Positions 50,644 to 59,561 of a stretch of DNA of 64,000 nt are shown here, piece after piece. The notes under the pieces are model-generated. The model was not told the origin of the DNA, did not search any database, and was given only the letters and a program-made list of their open reading frames with translations. The DNA comes from an uncultured Bacteroidales bacterium. GTDB taxonomy: Bacteria; Bacteroidota; Bacteroidia; Bacteroidales; UBA932. The DNA lies in the NCBI GenBank assembly GCA_900316525.1, contig ONDF01000002.1:1-64000 (forward strand), read 5' to 3'. Numbering within the stretch: position 1 is the first letter of the stretch; each line of letters starts with the position of its first letter. Made by a program: the position numbers and the translations under genes.

Positions 50644-53274
50644 ATGGCGAAGATGGCGGAAGACACCCCCCTGATCAGACAGTTCTTCGAGGTCAAGGCA
50701 CAGCACCCCGAGGCGCTGCTGCTGTACCGCGTGGGGGACTTCTACGAGACCTACTCCGACGACGCCGTCACGGCGTCCCGGGTGCTCGGCCTCGTGCAGA
50801 CGAAGAAATCCAACGGCGACAAGGGGCCCATCCCCATGGCCGGCTTCCCGCATCACGCCATCGAGAATTACCTCACGAAACTGGTCCGCGCCGGCTTCAA
50901 GGTGGCCATCTGCGACCAGCTGGAGGACCCGAAGTTCGCGAAGAAACTCGTCAAGCGCGGGGTGACGGAAATCGTCACGCCGGGCATCTCCTTCGGCGAG
51001 AACATGCTGGAAATCAAGGAGAACAACTACCTGTGCGGCCTCGCCTTCGAGCGCGACCAGTGCGGCGCCGCCTTCCTGGACGTGTCCACAGGCCAGTTCC
51101 AGGTGGCGCAGGGCTCGCTGGACTACATCGGCACACTGATGGGCTCGCTCTCCCCCAAGGAACTCGTCGTTCCGCGGAGCTACGAGAAGGGCGTCAAGGA
51201 CCGTTTCGGCGACTATTACACGACGTCCCTGGACGAATGGGCCTTCGTGTATGACGCGGCGGTGGAGAAGCTCAAGCGGCAGCTCCGCGTGGACAGCCTC
51301 AAGGGCTTCGCGGTGGACACGATGCCGCTCGGGCTGTGCGCCGCCGGCGCCCTGATGGTCTATCTCGAGCAGACACAGCACGTGGGCCTGCGGAACATCT
51401 CCACCCTCGGCCGCATCGACGAGGCCAAGTTCGTGTGGATGGACCCGTTCACCCTCCGCAACCTGGAGGTCTTCCAGGCCGCGTCGGGCCGCGAGGGCGT
51501 GTCGCTGGTGGATACCATCGACAAATGCTCCTCGCCCATGGGCGCGCGCCTGCTCCGCAACTGGCTTGCGATGCCGATCATGGACCGGAAAGAGCTGGAC
51601 AGCCGTTACGACATCGTGCAGTTCTTTGTCGACAACCCCGACACCCTGGCGCAGGTGCAGGAGGAGCTGGGCAAGCTCGGCGACCTGGACCGCATCCTGG
51701 GGCGCGTCGCGAACGGCAAGGCCCTCCCGCGCGAGGTCCTGCAGCTCAGCCGCGGCCTCGCCCAGCTCGGCCCGCTGCGCGAGAACTGCGCCGGCAAGGG
51801 CTGCGACGCCCTGGACAAGCTGATGCGCGGGCTGGTGGGCTGCGAGAAGATCTACAAGGAGATCGTCAATACCCTGGACCCGGAACCGGCCGCCCAGATC
51901 GGCAAGGGCCCGGTCATCGCCGAAGGCGTGAACGAGGACCTGGACGAGCTGCGCGGGCTGTCCGGCAGCGGCAAGGACTACCTGCTGGAAATGCAGCAGC
52001 GGGAGGCCGAACGCACAGGCATCCCCTCGCTCCGAATCGCCTACAACAACGTTTTCGGCTACTATATCGAAGTCCGCAACACCTTCAAGGACAAGGTTCC
52101 CCCGGAATGGATCCGCAAGCAGACCCTCGTCAATGCGGAGCGCTACATCACTGAGGAGCTGAAGGAATACGAGGAGAAGATCGTCACGGCGGAAAGCCGC
52201 ATCTACGACATCGAAACCCGCCTGTACGCCAACCTCATCGCCCACGTCCAGGACTGCATCGTCGCCATCCAGAAGAACAGCCGCATCCTGGCGAAGCTGG
52301 ATGTGCTCGCGGGCTTCGCGGAGCAGGCCGAGAACCGGCACTACTGCCGGCCCGTGATGGACGACTCCCTGTCGCTGGACATCAAGGCGGGCCGTCATCC
52401 GGTCATCGAGACGCTCATGCCCGCCGGCGAGGAATACGTCCCGAACGACGTCTTCCTGGACTCCAAGACGCAGCAGATCATCATCTTGACCGGACCGAAC
52501 ATGGCCGGTAAGTCCGCCCTCCTGCGGCAGACGGCGCTCATCGTCCTGCTCGCGCAGACGGGCTCCTTCGTGCCGGCGGCTTCGGCCCGGATCGGCTATT
52601 TCGACAAGATCTTCACCCGCGTGGGCGCAACGGACAACATTTCCCGCGGCGAATCCACCTTCATGGTGGAAATGCTGGAAACGGCGATGATCCTGCACAA
52701 CCTCAGCGCCCGGTCGCTAGTCCTGTTGGACGAAATCGGCCGCGGCACCTCCACCTACGACGGCATGTCCATCGCCCGCGGCATCGTGGAATACATCCAC
52801 GAGTACGGGAAGGGCGCAAAGACCCTCTTTGCCACCCATTATCACGAACTGAACGACCTGGAAGGCGTTTTCCCGCGCGTGAAGAACTTCCACGTGACGG
52901 TGAAAGAGGTGGGAAAGGAGGTCATCTTCCTCCGCAAGATCAAGGAAGGCGGCACGGCCCACAGCTTCGGTATCCACGTCGCCCGGATGGCCGGGATGCC
53001 GGCGCCGGTACTGGAAAGCGCCGAGCGCACGCTCAAGGCCCTGGAGAACTCCCAGGCCCTCGAGCGCATCGGCGCCCTCACGCCCGTCAAGCCGCACAAT
53101 ACCAAGGAAGGCCGCGTGGAAAAGGACGGTTCCATCCAGCTCTCCATGTTCCAGCTGGACGACCCGCTGCTGGAATCTTTAAGGGACCGCCTCAAGTCCT
53201 TGGACCTCAACAACATGACCCCGCTCCAAGCGTTCGATGCGCTCCGAGGGATGAAGGATGAGCTGGGGGTGTAG
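50644..53274 (+). CDS. mutS: DNA mismatch repair protein MutS
   Basis: 876 residues, normal for MutS1. The mismatch-binding N-terminal domain has the phenylalanine-glutamate motif GDFYETYSDDAV (F and E that contact the mispair) near residue 33. The connector, lever and clamp domains fill residues about 125-560. The ATPase has the Walker A GPNMAGKS at 617-624, the Walker B LVLLDEIGRGTSTYDG and the closing FATHYHEL. It recognises base mispairs and small loops in new DNA and recruits MutL. Stands alone; converges with the NSS transporters with 3 bp between stops. Confidence 0.98.
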   Translation: MAKMAEDTPLIRQFFEVKAQHPEALLLYRVGDFYETYSDDAVTASRVLGLVQTKKSNGDKGPIPMAGFPHHAIENYLTKLVRAGFKVAICDQLEDPKFAKKLVKRGVTEIVTPGISFGENMLEIKENNYLCGLAFERDQCGAAFLDVSTGQFQVAQGSLDYIGTLMGSLSPKELVVPRSYEKGVKDRFGDYYTTSLDEWAFVYDAAVEKLKRQLRVDSLKGFAVDTMPLGLCAAGALMVYLEQTQHVGLRNISTLGRIDEAKFVWMDPFTLRNLEVFQAASGREGVSLVDTIDKCSSPMGARLLRNWLAMPIMDRKELDSRYDIVQFFVDNPDTLAQVQEELGKLGDLDRILGRVANGKALPREVLQLSRGLAQLGPLRENCAGKGCDALDKLMRGLVGCEKIYKEIVNTLDPEPAAQIGKGPVIAEGVNEDLDELRGLSGSGKDYLLEMQQREAERTGIPSLRIAYNNVFGYYIEVRNTFKDKVPPEWIRKQTLVNAERYITEELKEYEEKIVTAESRIYDIETRLYANLIAHVQDCIVAIQKNSRILAKLDVLAGFAEQAENRHYCRPVMDDSLSLDIKAGRHPVIETLMPAGEEYVPNDVFLDSKTQQIIILTGPNMAGKSALLRQTALIVLLAQTGSFVPAASARIGYFDKIFTRVGATDNISRGESTFMVEMLETAMILHNLSARSLVLLDEIGRGTSTYDGMSIARGIVEYIHEYGKGAKTLFATHYHELNDLEGVFPRVKNFHVTVKEVGKEVIFLRKIKEGGTAHSFGIHVARMAGMPAPVLESAERTLKALENSQALERIGALTPVKPHNTKEGRVEKDGSIQLSMFQLDDPLLESLRDRLKSLDLNNMTPLQAFDALRGMKDELGV

Positions 53275-53277
53275 ATT

Positions 53278-54639
53278 CTACAGGATCAGATTCGTCAGGA
53301 ACACCACGACGATGCCCACCGGGGCGACGTACCGGATCAGGAACCAGATGACGTTGAAAATCCGGACGTTCGCCTTGAGCGTGCCGTCGTTGGTGAATTC
53401 CGCATAGACATCGGGCCGGGACATCTTCCAGCCCACGAACAGCGTGAACAGCAGGCCGCCGGCCGGCAGGAGCCAGTTGGAGCAGAGCTTGTCCAGGAAG
53501 TCGAAGATGCTGTTGCCCAGGAGTTTCACCTCCGCCAGCGGACCGAAGGACAGGCTGCACAGCACGCCCACGGTCCAGGCGAAGGCCGTGATGATGAGAA
53601 CCGCCGTCGGCCGGCGCATCCCTTTTTCCTCCGTCAGATAGGCCACGCCCACCTCCATCATCGAAATGGCCGAGGTAAGGGCCGCCACGAGGATGGTCAG
53701 GAAGAAAATGATGGCGATGACGGCGCTCAGCCAGGGGACGTTCGCGCCCATCCGGTTGAAAATGTAGGGCAGGGTGTCGAAGACGAGGCCGGGGCCGGCG
53801 CCCGGGGCGATGCCCGCGGCGAACACGGCCGGCATCACGGCAAAGCCCGCGATGATGGCGAACAGCAGGTCCGAAACGGCCGTGCCGATGCCCGATACCA
53901 GGATGTTCTCCTCCTTCCGCATATAGGACGCATAGGTCAGGATGGTGCCCACGCCCAGCGACAGCGAGAAGAAGGCCTGGCCCATGGCGGCCGCCACCGC
54001 GCGCGCATCGACCTTGGAGAAATCGGGCTTGACGAGGTAGGCGACGCCTTCGGACGCGCCCGGCAGCGTCACGGAATAGACGGCGAGGGCGACGATGAGC
54101 ACGAACAGGACCGGCATCGTGACCTTCGTGAAACCTTCGATGCCCTTCTTGACACCCGCCAGGACGATGCCCGCGACCAGGAGCATGAAGATGGTATGGA
54201 CCGCGATGGGGCCTCCCGTCGAGGAGATGAACGCGCCGAAGAAGCCCTGGACCTGCTCCGGGGGCGTGCTCGTGAAGTCCAGGCACACCGCTTTGAACAG
54301 GTATTCCACCGACCAGCCGCCCACGACGCTGTAGTAGCTCAGGATGATGATGGGCGCAAAGACCGTCAGCAGGCCCAGCCATTTCCAGCGGGAGCCGGGC
54401 GCGAGCTTTTCCATGGCCCCGAAGGTGCCCTGGCGGCTGCGGCGGCCGATGATCGTTTCCGCGAAGAAGATGGGAAGGACCAGGATGAAGCTCGCCAGCG
54501 CGTACAGGATGATGAAGGCCGCGCCGCCGTGCTCCCCCACCATGTAGGGGAAACGCCAGATGTTGCCGAGGCCCACGGCGCTGCCGGCCATGGCCATCAC
54601 CACCGCGAAGCGGCTGCCGAAGTTCTCGCGGGGCGTCAT
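53278..54639 (-). CDS. Sodium-dependent NSS-family transporter, copy 2
   Basis: 453 residues, about 11-12 transmembrane helices in LeuT fold. TM1 carries the sodium and substrate motif AGSAVGLGNIWRFPYMVGEHGGAAFII; TM6 shows AMGQAFFSLSLGVGTILTYASY, and TM8 ALTSAISMMEV. The family moves amino acids or related amines with Na+; the substrate is unknown. Very similar in length and order of motifs to the gene just upstream (54636-55994), whose stop overlaps this start by 4 bp. They are tandem duplicates or two related importers. Confidence 0.92.
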   Translation of the reverse strand: MTPRENFGSRFAVVMAMAGSAVGLGNIWRFPYMVGEHGGAAFIILYALASFILVLPIFFAETIIGRRSRQGTFGAMEKLAPGSRWKWLGLLTVFAPIIILSYYSVVGGWSVEYLFKAVCLDFTSTPPEQVQGFFGAFISSTGGPIAVHTIFMLLVAGIVLAGVKKGIEGFTKVTMPVLFVLIVALAVYSVTLPGASEGVAYLVKPDFSKVDARAVAAAMGQAFFSLSLGVGTILTYASYMRKEENILVSGIGTAVSDLLFAIIAGFAVMPAVFAAGIAPGAGPGLVFDTLPYIFNRMGANVPWLSAVIAIIFFLTILVAALTSAISMMEVGVAYLTEEKGMRRPTAVLIITAFAWTVGVLCSLSFGPLAEVKLLGNSIFDFLDKLCSNWLLPAGGLLFTLFVGWKMSRPDVYAEFTNDGTLKANVRIFNVIWFLIRYVAPVGIVVVFLTNLIL

Positions 54640-55994
54640 AGCAGGTTGGACAGGATCAGGATGGCGACGCCCACGGGCGCGACGTACCGGATCAGGAAGT
54701 AGAAGAAGTTGAACAGACGGACGTTGCGACGCTTCGTGCCGCCGTTGGTCAGCTCATCGAAGACATCGGCCTTGGGCATCTTCCAGCCCACGAACAGGAC
54801 CACCAGGAGGCCGCCGACCGTGAGGAGGACGTTGGAGGCGACGGTGTCGAACAGGTCGAAAAAGCCCATGCCGAAGACCGTCACATCCGCGAGCGGGCCG
54901 AAGGACAGGCTGCACAGGCCGCCGAGGACGCCGGTGACGACGAACAGGAACACGCAGGCCCAGCCGCGCTTGAAGCCTCGCTCCTCCGTGAGGTACGCCA
55001 CGCCCACCTCAATCAGGGAAATGGACGACGTGAGGGCGGCGAACAGGATGGTCAGGAAGAACAGGATGGCGGCGATGGAACTGATCCACGGCATCTGCAG
55101 GCCCATCTGGGCGAATATGTACGGGAGCGTGTCGAAGATCAGGCCGGGGCCGCAGCCCGGCTCGATGCCGGCGGCGAACACGGCCGGCATGATCGCGACG
55201 CCCGCCAGGATGGCGAACAGCATGTCGGAAACGGCCGTTCCCGCGCCGGAAACCATCAGGTTCTCCTTCTTGCTCACGTAGGAGGAATAGGTGATGATGA
55301 TGCCCATGCCCAGCGACAGGGAATAGAACGACTGCCCCAGCGCGTCCAGGCAGGTGCCGATGGTCAATTTCGAAAAATCGGGCTTGAACAGGTATGCAAC
55401 GCCTTTCTGCGCGCCCGGAAGGGTGAGGGAGTACACCGCGATGATCACCACCAGCGCGAACAGGACGGGCAGACAGAACTTGCTGAACTTCTCGATGCCC
55501 GACTTCACGCCGAGGGCGACGATCGCGACGGTGACGGCCAGGAACGCCAGGTGGAAGCCCAGCGGGGCCCAGGTCCGGGAGATGAAGCGCTCGAACGACC
55601 CACTCATCGCCTCCGGCGAGGTGTGGATGAAATCCAGCCGGAGCGCCTGCACGAGGTACTCCAGCGACCAGCCGCCCACCACGCTGTAGTAGGAGACGAT
55701 CCACAGGGGGGTGAACACCATCAGGAAACCCAGGTACGGCCATGCGGTTCCTTTGCCCAGCTCGATGAACGCGCCCCGGCAGTTCGCGCCGGTGCGCCGG
55801 CCGACGACCGATTCCGCGAAGAAAATGGGCAGGGAAATGGCCAGTGTGGCGATGACGTAGATGATGACGAAGGCCGCGCCGCCGTCCTGGCCCACCAGGT
55901 ACGGGAACCGCCAGATGTTGCCGAGACCGATGGCGCTGCCGGCAAAGGCCATGATGACAGCCATCCGGCTGCCGAAATTCTCACGTTCTTTCAT
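54636..55994 (-). CDS. Sodium-dependent NSS-family transporter, copy 1
   Basis: 452 residues with the same LeuT-fold motifs as its neighbour (AGSAIGLGNIWRFPYLVGQDGGAAFVI; LGQSFYSLSLGMGIIITYSSYVSKKEN; ALTSSISLIEVGVAYLTEERG). It lies 24 bp downstream of folA on the same strand and overlaps the second copy by 4 bp. The operon order thyA-folA-transporter-transporter is unusual and gives no clear hint of the substrate; nucleoside metabolism and amino-acid uptake may simply share a promoter. Confidence 0.92.
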   Translation of the reverse strand: MKERENFGSRMAVIMAFAGSAIGLGNIWRFPYLVGQDGGAAFVIIYVIATLAISLPIFFAESVVGRRTGANCRGAFIELGKGTAWPYLGFLMVFTPLWIVSYYSVVGGWSLEYLVQALRLDFIHTSPEAMSGSFERFISRTWAPLGFHLAFLAVTVAIVALGVKSGIEKFSKFCLPVLFALVVIIAVYSLTLPGAQKGVAYLFKPDFSKLTIGTCLDALGQSFYSLSLGMGIIITYSSYVSKKENLMVSGAGTAVSDMLFAILAGVAIMPAVFAAGIEPGCGPGLIFDTLPYIFAQMGLQMPWISSIAAILFFLTILFAALTSSISLIEVGVAYLTEERGFKRGWACVFLFVVTGVLGGLCSLSFGPLADVTVFGMGFFDLFDTVASNVLLTVGGLLVVLFVGWKMPKADVFDELTNGGTKRRNVRLFNFFYFLIRYVAPVGVAILILSNLL

Positions 55995-56018
55995 GTGTCA
56001 AGTTCGTTCTGTTCCGGT

Positions 56019-56570
56019 TTACCGGCGGCGGTACACCACGAATTCGTAGGTGATGCCGGTGGCGGGGTCCACCTGCAGTTCGCTGCGGCTGTCCTCCCGC
56101 CAGATCTCCGGGTCGATGACGGGGAAGAAGGCATCGGCGTCCTCCGGGGCGTCGTGCACGTGTGTAATATGCATGGTATCAACCACATCCATCGCCTCGG
56201 CGTAGGTGTACGCCCCGCCGATGACGAAGGCCTTGGGAGATTCCTTCGCTTCGCTCGGAATGACAGCACTGTCATTTCGACCGAGTGCAGCGAGCGGAGA
56301 AATCTCCGCCGCGGTAAAGGCCGCGTCCAGGCTGTCGACGACCGTCACGCCAGCCGGGGCGTCCGGCCAGGGGAAGAGGGAGATGACGATGTTGTGGCGC
56401 TTGGGAAGCGGGCGACCGATGGACTGGAAAGTCATCCAGCCCATGATGACGGCGTTTCCGGTGGTCTGCTGCCGGAAATACTTCATATCGCCCGGCAGGT
56501 TCCACAGCAGGGCGTTCTTGCGGCCGATGGCGTAGTTGTCGGCGACGGCGACGATGAGGCTCTTTTCCAT
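56019..56570 (-). CDS. folA: Dihydrofolate reductase with in-frame repeat insertion
   Basis: 183 residues from the ATG complementary to 56568-56570. It reduces dihydrofolate to tetrahydrofolate with NADPH. Family motifs are present: LIVAVADNYAIGRKNALLWNLPGDMKYF, with Asp28 as the usual active-site acid, MGWMTFQSIGRPLPKRHNIVIS, and AFVIGGAYTYAEAM. The protein is about 20 residues longer than E. coli FolA because residues 90-112 (ISPLAALGRNDSAVIPSEAKESP) are encoded by a palindromic repeat (56238-56305). This sits in the loop before the strand AFVIGG. It starts 2 bp after thyA, so the two are cotranscribed, which suits the dihydrofolate made by ThyA. Confidence 0.94.
   Translation of the reverse strand: MEKSLIVAVADNYAIGRKNALLWNLPGDMKYFRQQTTGNAVIMGWMTFQSIGRPLPKRHNIVISLFPWPDAPAGVTVVDSLDAAFTAAEISPLAALGRNDSAVIPSEAKESPKAFVIGGAYTYAEAMDVVDTMHITHVHDAPEDADAFFPVIDPEIWREDSRSELQVDPATGITYEFVVYRRR
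56238..56305. repeat. Palindromic repeat element inside folA
   Basis: A 68-bp element of two inverted units (AGATTCCTTCGCTTCGCTCGGAATGAC and a GTCATTTCGACCGAG...GAGAAATCT unit) around AGCACT. The inner stem AATGACAG/CTGTCATT (56259-56266/56269-56276) is perfect. The same GTCATTTCGAGCGAA unit occurs twice before galM (57429, 57451). Confidence 0.8.
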
Positions 56571-56572
56571 AG

Positions 56573-57367
56573 CTAGACGGCGACAGGGGCTTTGATGGCC
56601 GGCCACGGGTCGTAGCCTTCCAGGGTGAAATCTTCGTACTTGAAGTCAAAGAGGGACTTGACCTCCGGATTCAGGCGCATCCGGGGGAGCGGACGCGGTT
56701 CGCGGGAGAGCTGGGTGGCCACCTGCTCGAAGTGGTTCCGGTAGATGTGCGTATCGCCCGTGGTATGGACAAACTCGCCCGGCTGAAGACCGCACACCTG
56801 CGCGATCATCATCGTGAGGAGGGCATAGGAAGCGATGTTGAACGGGACGCCCAGGAAGACGTCGGCGCTCCGCTGATACAGCTGGCAGGAGAGCTTCCCG
56901 TCCGCCACGTAGAACTGGAAGAGGCAGTGGCAAGGGGGCAGGGCCATCTTGTCCACCTCGGCCGGGTTCCAGGCGGTCACGAGCATGCGCCGGGAGTCCG
57001 GATTCCGCTTGATTGTGTCGATGACCATCGAAAGTTGGTCGATGGCCCGTCCATCCGGAGCTGGCCAGGAGCGCCACTGGTGGCCGTAGACCGGGCCCAG
57101 GTTGCCGTCGGCATCGGCCCATTCGTCCCAGATCGTGACGCCGTGGTCCTGGAGATACTTCACGTTCGTATCCCCGGCGATGAACCACAGCAGCTCGTAG
57201 ATGATGGACTTCAGATGGACCTTCTTGGTGGTCAGGAGGGGGAAGCCCTCCGACAGGTCGAACCGCATCTGGTAGCCGAACACGCTCTGCGTGCCGGTGC
57301 CGGTCCGGTCGTCCTTCATCACGCCGTGGGCGCGGATATGTCGCAGCAAATCCAGGTATTGTTTCAT
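56573..57367 (-). CDS. thyA: Thymidylate synthase
   Basis: 264 residues, the same as E. coli ThyA. It makes dTMP from dUMP with methylene-tetrahydrofolate, giving dihydrofolate. Motifs: [19 protein letters not shown] with the phosphate-binding Arg, [14 protein letters not shown], the catalytic Cys in [35 protein letters not shown], and HIYRNHFEQ. It is the first gene of the operon thyA-folA-NSS-NSS. The TATATTTG box lies 6 bp upstream of the ATG, so the message is probably leaderless. Confidence 0.98.
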   Translation of the reverse strand: MKQYLDLLRHIRAHGVMKDDRTGTGTQSVFGYQMRFDLSEGFPLLTTKKVHLKSIIYELLWFIAGDTNVKYLQDHGVTIWDEWADADGNLGPVYGHQWRSWPAPDGRAIDQLSMVIDTIKRNPDSRRMLVTAWNPAEVDKMALPPCHCLFQFYVADGKLSCQLYQRSADVFLGVPFNIASYALLTMMIAQVCGLQPGEFVHTTGDTHIYRNHFEQVATQLSREPRPLPRMRLNPEVKSLFDFKYEDFTLEGYDPWPAIKAPVAV

Positions 57368-57373
57368 AGGTTG

Positions 57374-57381
57374 CAAATATA
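57374..57381 (-). promoter_or_regulatory. -7 type promoter box for thyA operon
   Basis: TATATTTG on the minus strand, 6 bp from the ATG at 57367; 21 bp from the divergent galM box at 57403. Confidence 0.55.
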
Positions 57382-57402
57382 CGGATAATTCCTAAAAATC
57401 CT

Positions 57403-57410
57403 TATATTTG
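57403..57410 (+). promoter_or_regulatory. -7 type promoter box for galM
   Basis: TATATTTG, 82 bp upstream of the galM ATG; the leader contains two copies of a repeat unit. Confidence 0.55.
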
Positions 57411-57428
57411 TAAGACACGAAACGGCCC

Positions 57429-57476
57429 TTGTCATTTCGAGCGAACCTTATTGTCATTTCGAGCGAAGTCGAGAAA
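57429..57476. repeat. Tandem repeat units in the galM leader
   Basis: TTGTCATTTCGAGCGAA occurs at 57429-57445 and again at 57451-57467, the second going on to GTCGAGAAATCT (57465-57476). The unit matches half of the palindromic element in folA. Confidence 0.85.
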
Positions 57477-57492
57477 TCTAAAGCAAAAAGAT

Positions 57493-58539
57493 ATGGAAAT
57501 CACCAAGGAACTGTGGGCGACCGCCCCGGACGGAAAGGAAATCTTCCGCTATACCCTCAAGAACGCCTCCGGCGCGTATGTGCAGCTGGCCAGCATCGGC
57601 GCGGCCATCGTCTCCATCGTCGTCCCGGACAAGGACGGCAAGCTGGACGATGTCGTGCTCGGCTACAAGAACCCGTTGGACTACATCGGCGACGGCCCTT
57701 GCTGCGGCAAGGTGCCCGGCCGGTTCGCGAACCGCGTCAAGGACGGCAAGTTCACGCTGGACGGCCAGGAGTACACACTCCCTATCAACAACGGCCCGAA
57801 CCACCTGCACGGCGGTCCGAACGGCTTTGCGAACCAGATCTGGGACAGCCGCATCGAAGGGGACGCCGTGGAATTCATGTACTTCTCCGAGGACGGCGAA
57901 GCCGGGTATCCTGGCAACCTGAAGGCCGTCGCGCACTATGAGTGGAGCGAGGACAACGAGCTCAAGCTCATCCTGACGGCGGAAACGGACGCCCCCACGG
58001 TCGTCAACCTCACGAGCCACGTCTACTTCAACCTGGACGGCGAGGCTTCCGGCACCGTCCTGGACCACAAGCTGGAGCTGAACTGCTCCCAGTACCTCCC
58101 GACGGACCCGACGCAGATTCCGCTGGGCGAGCCCGCGGACGTCGCCGGCACTCCGATGGACTTCGTCGAGGCGAAGCCCCTCGGCCAGGACATCCGGGCG
58201 GATTTCGAAGCGCTGAAGATCGGCAAGGGCTACGACCACTGCTGGCTCATCGACGGCGCCATGCCCGGCCAGCTGTCCACTTGCGCGGAGCTCTGGGCCG
58301 CGAAGTCCGGCCGCAAGGTGGAGATCCTCACCACCCAGCCTGCAGTGCAGGTGTATACCGGAAACTGGCTCAAGGGCAGCCCGACCGGCAAGTACGGCCG
58401 CGAGTTCGAGGACTACGACGCCGTCGCCATCGAGTGCCAGCACACGCCGGACGCCCCCAACCAGCCCGCCTTCCCCACGACGGTCCTCCGCCCCGGAGAA
58501 GTCCTCGAGGAGGCGATCATCTGGGTATTTACCGCTTAA
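57493..58539 (+). CDS. galM: Aldose 1-epimerase (galactose mutarotase)
   Basis: 348 residues from the ATG at 57493; an upstream in-frame TTG lies in the repeat and is rejected. No signal peptide, so cytoplasmic. Typical motifs: DDVVLGYKNPLDYIGDGPCCGKVPGRFANRV, NNGPNHLHGGPNGF with the first catalytic His, VNLTSHVYFNLDGEA with the second His, and AIECQHTPDAPNQPAFPTTVLRPGE with the catalytic Glu. It interconverts alpha and beta forms of galactose and other aldoses for catabolism. Expressed alone, behind a leader carrying two repeat units. Confidence 0.95.
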   Translation: MEITKELWATAPDGKEIFRYTLKNASGAYVQLASIGAAIVSIVVPDKDGKLDDVVLGYKNPLDYIGDGPCCGKVPGRFANRVKDGKFTLDGQEYTLPINNGPNHLHGGPNGFANQIWDSRIEGDAVEFMYFSEDGEAGYPGNLKAVAHYEWSEDNELKLILTAETDAPTVVNLTSHVYFNLDGEASGTVLDHKLELNCSQYLPTDPTQIPLGEPADVAGTPMDFVEAKPLGQDIRADFEALKIGKGYDHCWLIDGAMPGQLSTCAELWAAKSGRKVEILTTQPAVQVYTGNWLKGSPTGKYGREFEDYDAVAIECQHTPDAPNQPAFPTTVLRPGEVLEEAIIWVFTA

Positions 58540-58552
58540 GCGTCAACTGACA

Positions 58553-59509
58553 TCAAAGATTTGCCAACGCCGTGAGCACCCGCTCCGGCGTTGCGTCTTT
58601 CAGGAGGACGGTCTTCTCCGCATCCAGCAGATAGATGGACGGTATCCCGCGGACGTTGTAGATGAGGTCCATGCGGATGGCGTAGTTGTGGTCGTACCCG
58701 TTGATCCACCGGGCGGGATATTCGGGAATGTGGGCCCGCCAATCGTCAATCTCCTGGTCGATGTAGACGTCCACGACCTGCAGGCGGCCCGAGTCGATCA
58801 GGGTCGAGACCTCCGGGGTCGACTCCATGTCGGTCATGATCTCCTGGCAGGCCTGGCAGCCGGGATTGCCGAAAATGAGCACGGTGTACTCCGCCTTCAC
58901 GCCGTAAAGCGTCCGGACGCGGCCGCGGGTGTCGGTGAAGGAGAAATCCGTCGCCGGTGTCCCCACGCGGTTCAGGCTGCACATCCGGGCATCCCATTCA
59001 TAGCCCATCCGGTAGCCGTTGTCGATGAGGTCCGACTTGCCCAGCCGATCCACGTAGAAGAAATACAAGTCCTCGTTGCGGACCGGGGAATTGGGGTCGT
59101 ACAGGTAGTGCCTCGTCAGGCGGTTCAGCTCTTCGAACACGTTGGAATCCGGGAACTTCCGCTCGAAGGCGTCGGCGCGGTCATACAGGCGGCCGACGGC
59201 CCGGGCGCCCTGGTCCGCCGGCAGCTCGCCGAGGAGCGACGCGAACAGGCCCATCTGGGACTCCAGCGCCGGCAGCGGTACGCCGTTGACGGTGGCCGAG
59301 TCGCAGGCGTACACTTTCGCCGTATCCGTGAAGCGGTCCCAGAAGTGGCCGGCCGCAAAGCCGGCGCGCTCGAGCGGGTCCGTATACATCGACGGAACCT
59401 CCACCTGCGGGAACTCCCGCTTGGCCGGGGCGTCGGAAGCGGATTTTCCGCTCCGGGGCCCGCAGGCGCAGAGGATTGCGAACGAAAAGAATATCAAAAA
59501 CTTACGCAT
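58553..59509 (-). CDS. Thioredoxin-fold lipoprotein (DUF5106-like)
   Basis: 318 residues; lipoprotein Cys16 (ILCAC). Residues about 30-175 form a helical domain of the DUF5106 type (AGFAAGHFWDRFTDTAKVY...FERKFPDSNVFEELNRLTRHYLYDPNSPVRNE). Residues about 185-318 are a thioredoxin-like fold with CXXC in FGNPGCQACQEIM, a cis-Pro in VRGIPSIYLLDAEK, and the strand VDVYID. It probably reduces or isomerises disulphides in the periplasm. It is convergent with galM and divergent to the large outer-membrane protein gene, with a TAACTTTG promoter 20 bp upstream. Confidence 0.85.
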   Translation of the reverse strand: MRKFLIFFSFAILCACGPRSGKSASDAPAKREFPQVEVPSMYTDPLERAGFAAGHFWDRFTDTAKVYACDSATVNGVPLPALESQMGLFASLLGELPADQGARAVGRLYDRADAFERKFPDSNVFEELNRLTRHYLYDPNSPVRNEDLYFFYVDRLGKSDLIDNGYRMGYEWDARMCSLNRVGTPATDFSFTDTRGRVRTLYGVKAEYTVLIFGNPGCQACQEIMTDMESTPEVSTLIDSGRLQVVDVYIDQEIDDWRAHIPEYPARWINGYDHNYAIRMDLIYNVRGIPSIYLLDAEKTVLLKDATPERVLTALANL

Positions 59510-59529
59510 TACCGTGGCAATTAGTCACG

Positions 59530-59537
59530 CAAAGTTA
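59530..59537 (-). promoter_or_regulatory. -7 type promoter box for thioredoxin-fold lipoprotein
   Basis: TAACTTTG on the minus strand, 20 bp upstream of the ATG at 59509. Confidence 0.55.
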
Positions 59538-59549
59538 CGAAAAAATGGT

Positions 59550-59557
59550 TAGTTTTG
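59550..59557 (+). promoter_or_regulatory. -7 type promoter box abutting start of propeller/barrel gene
   Basis: TAGTTTTG fits TAnnTTTG and ends 4 bp before the ATG at 59562, so a leaderless message is likely. Confidence 0.5.
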
Positions 59558-59561
59558 TGGT

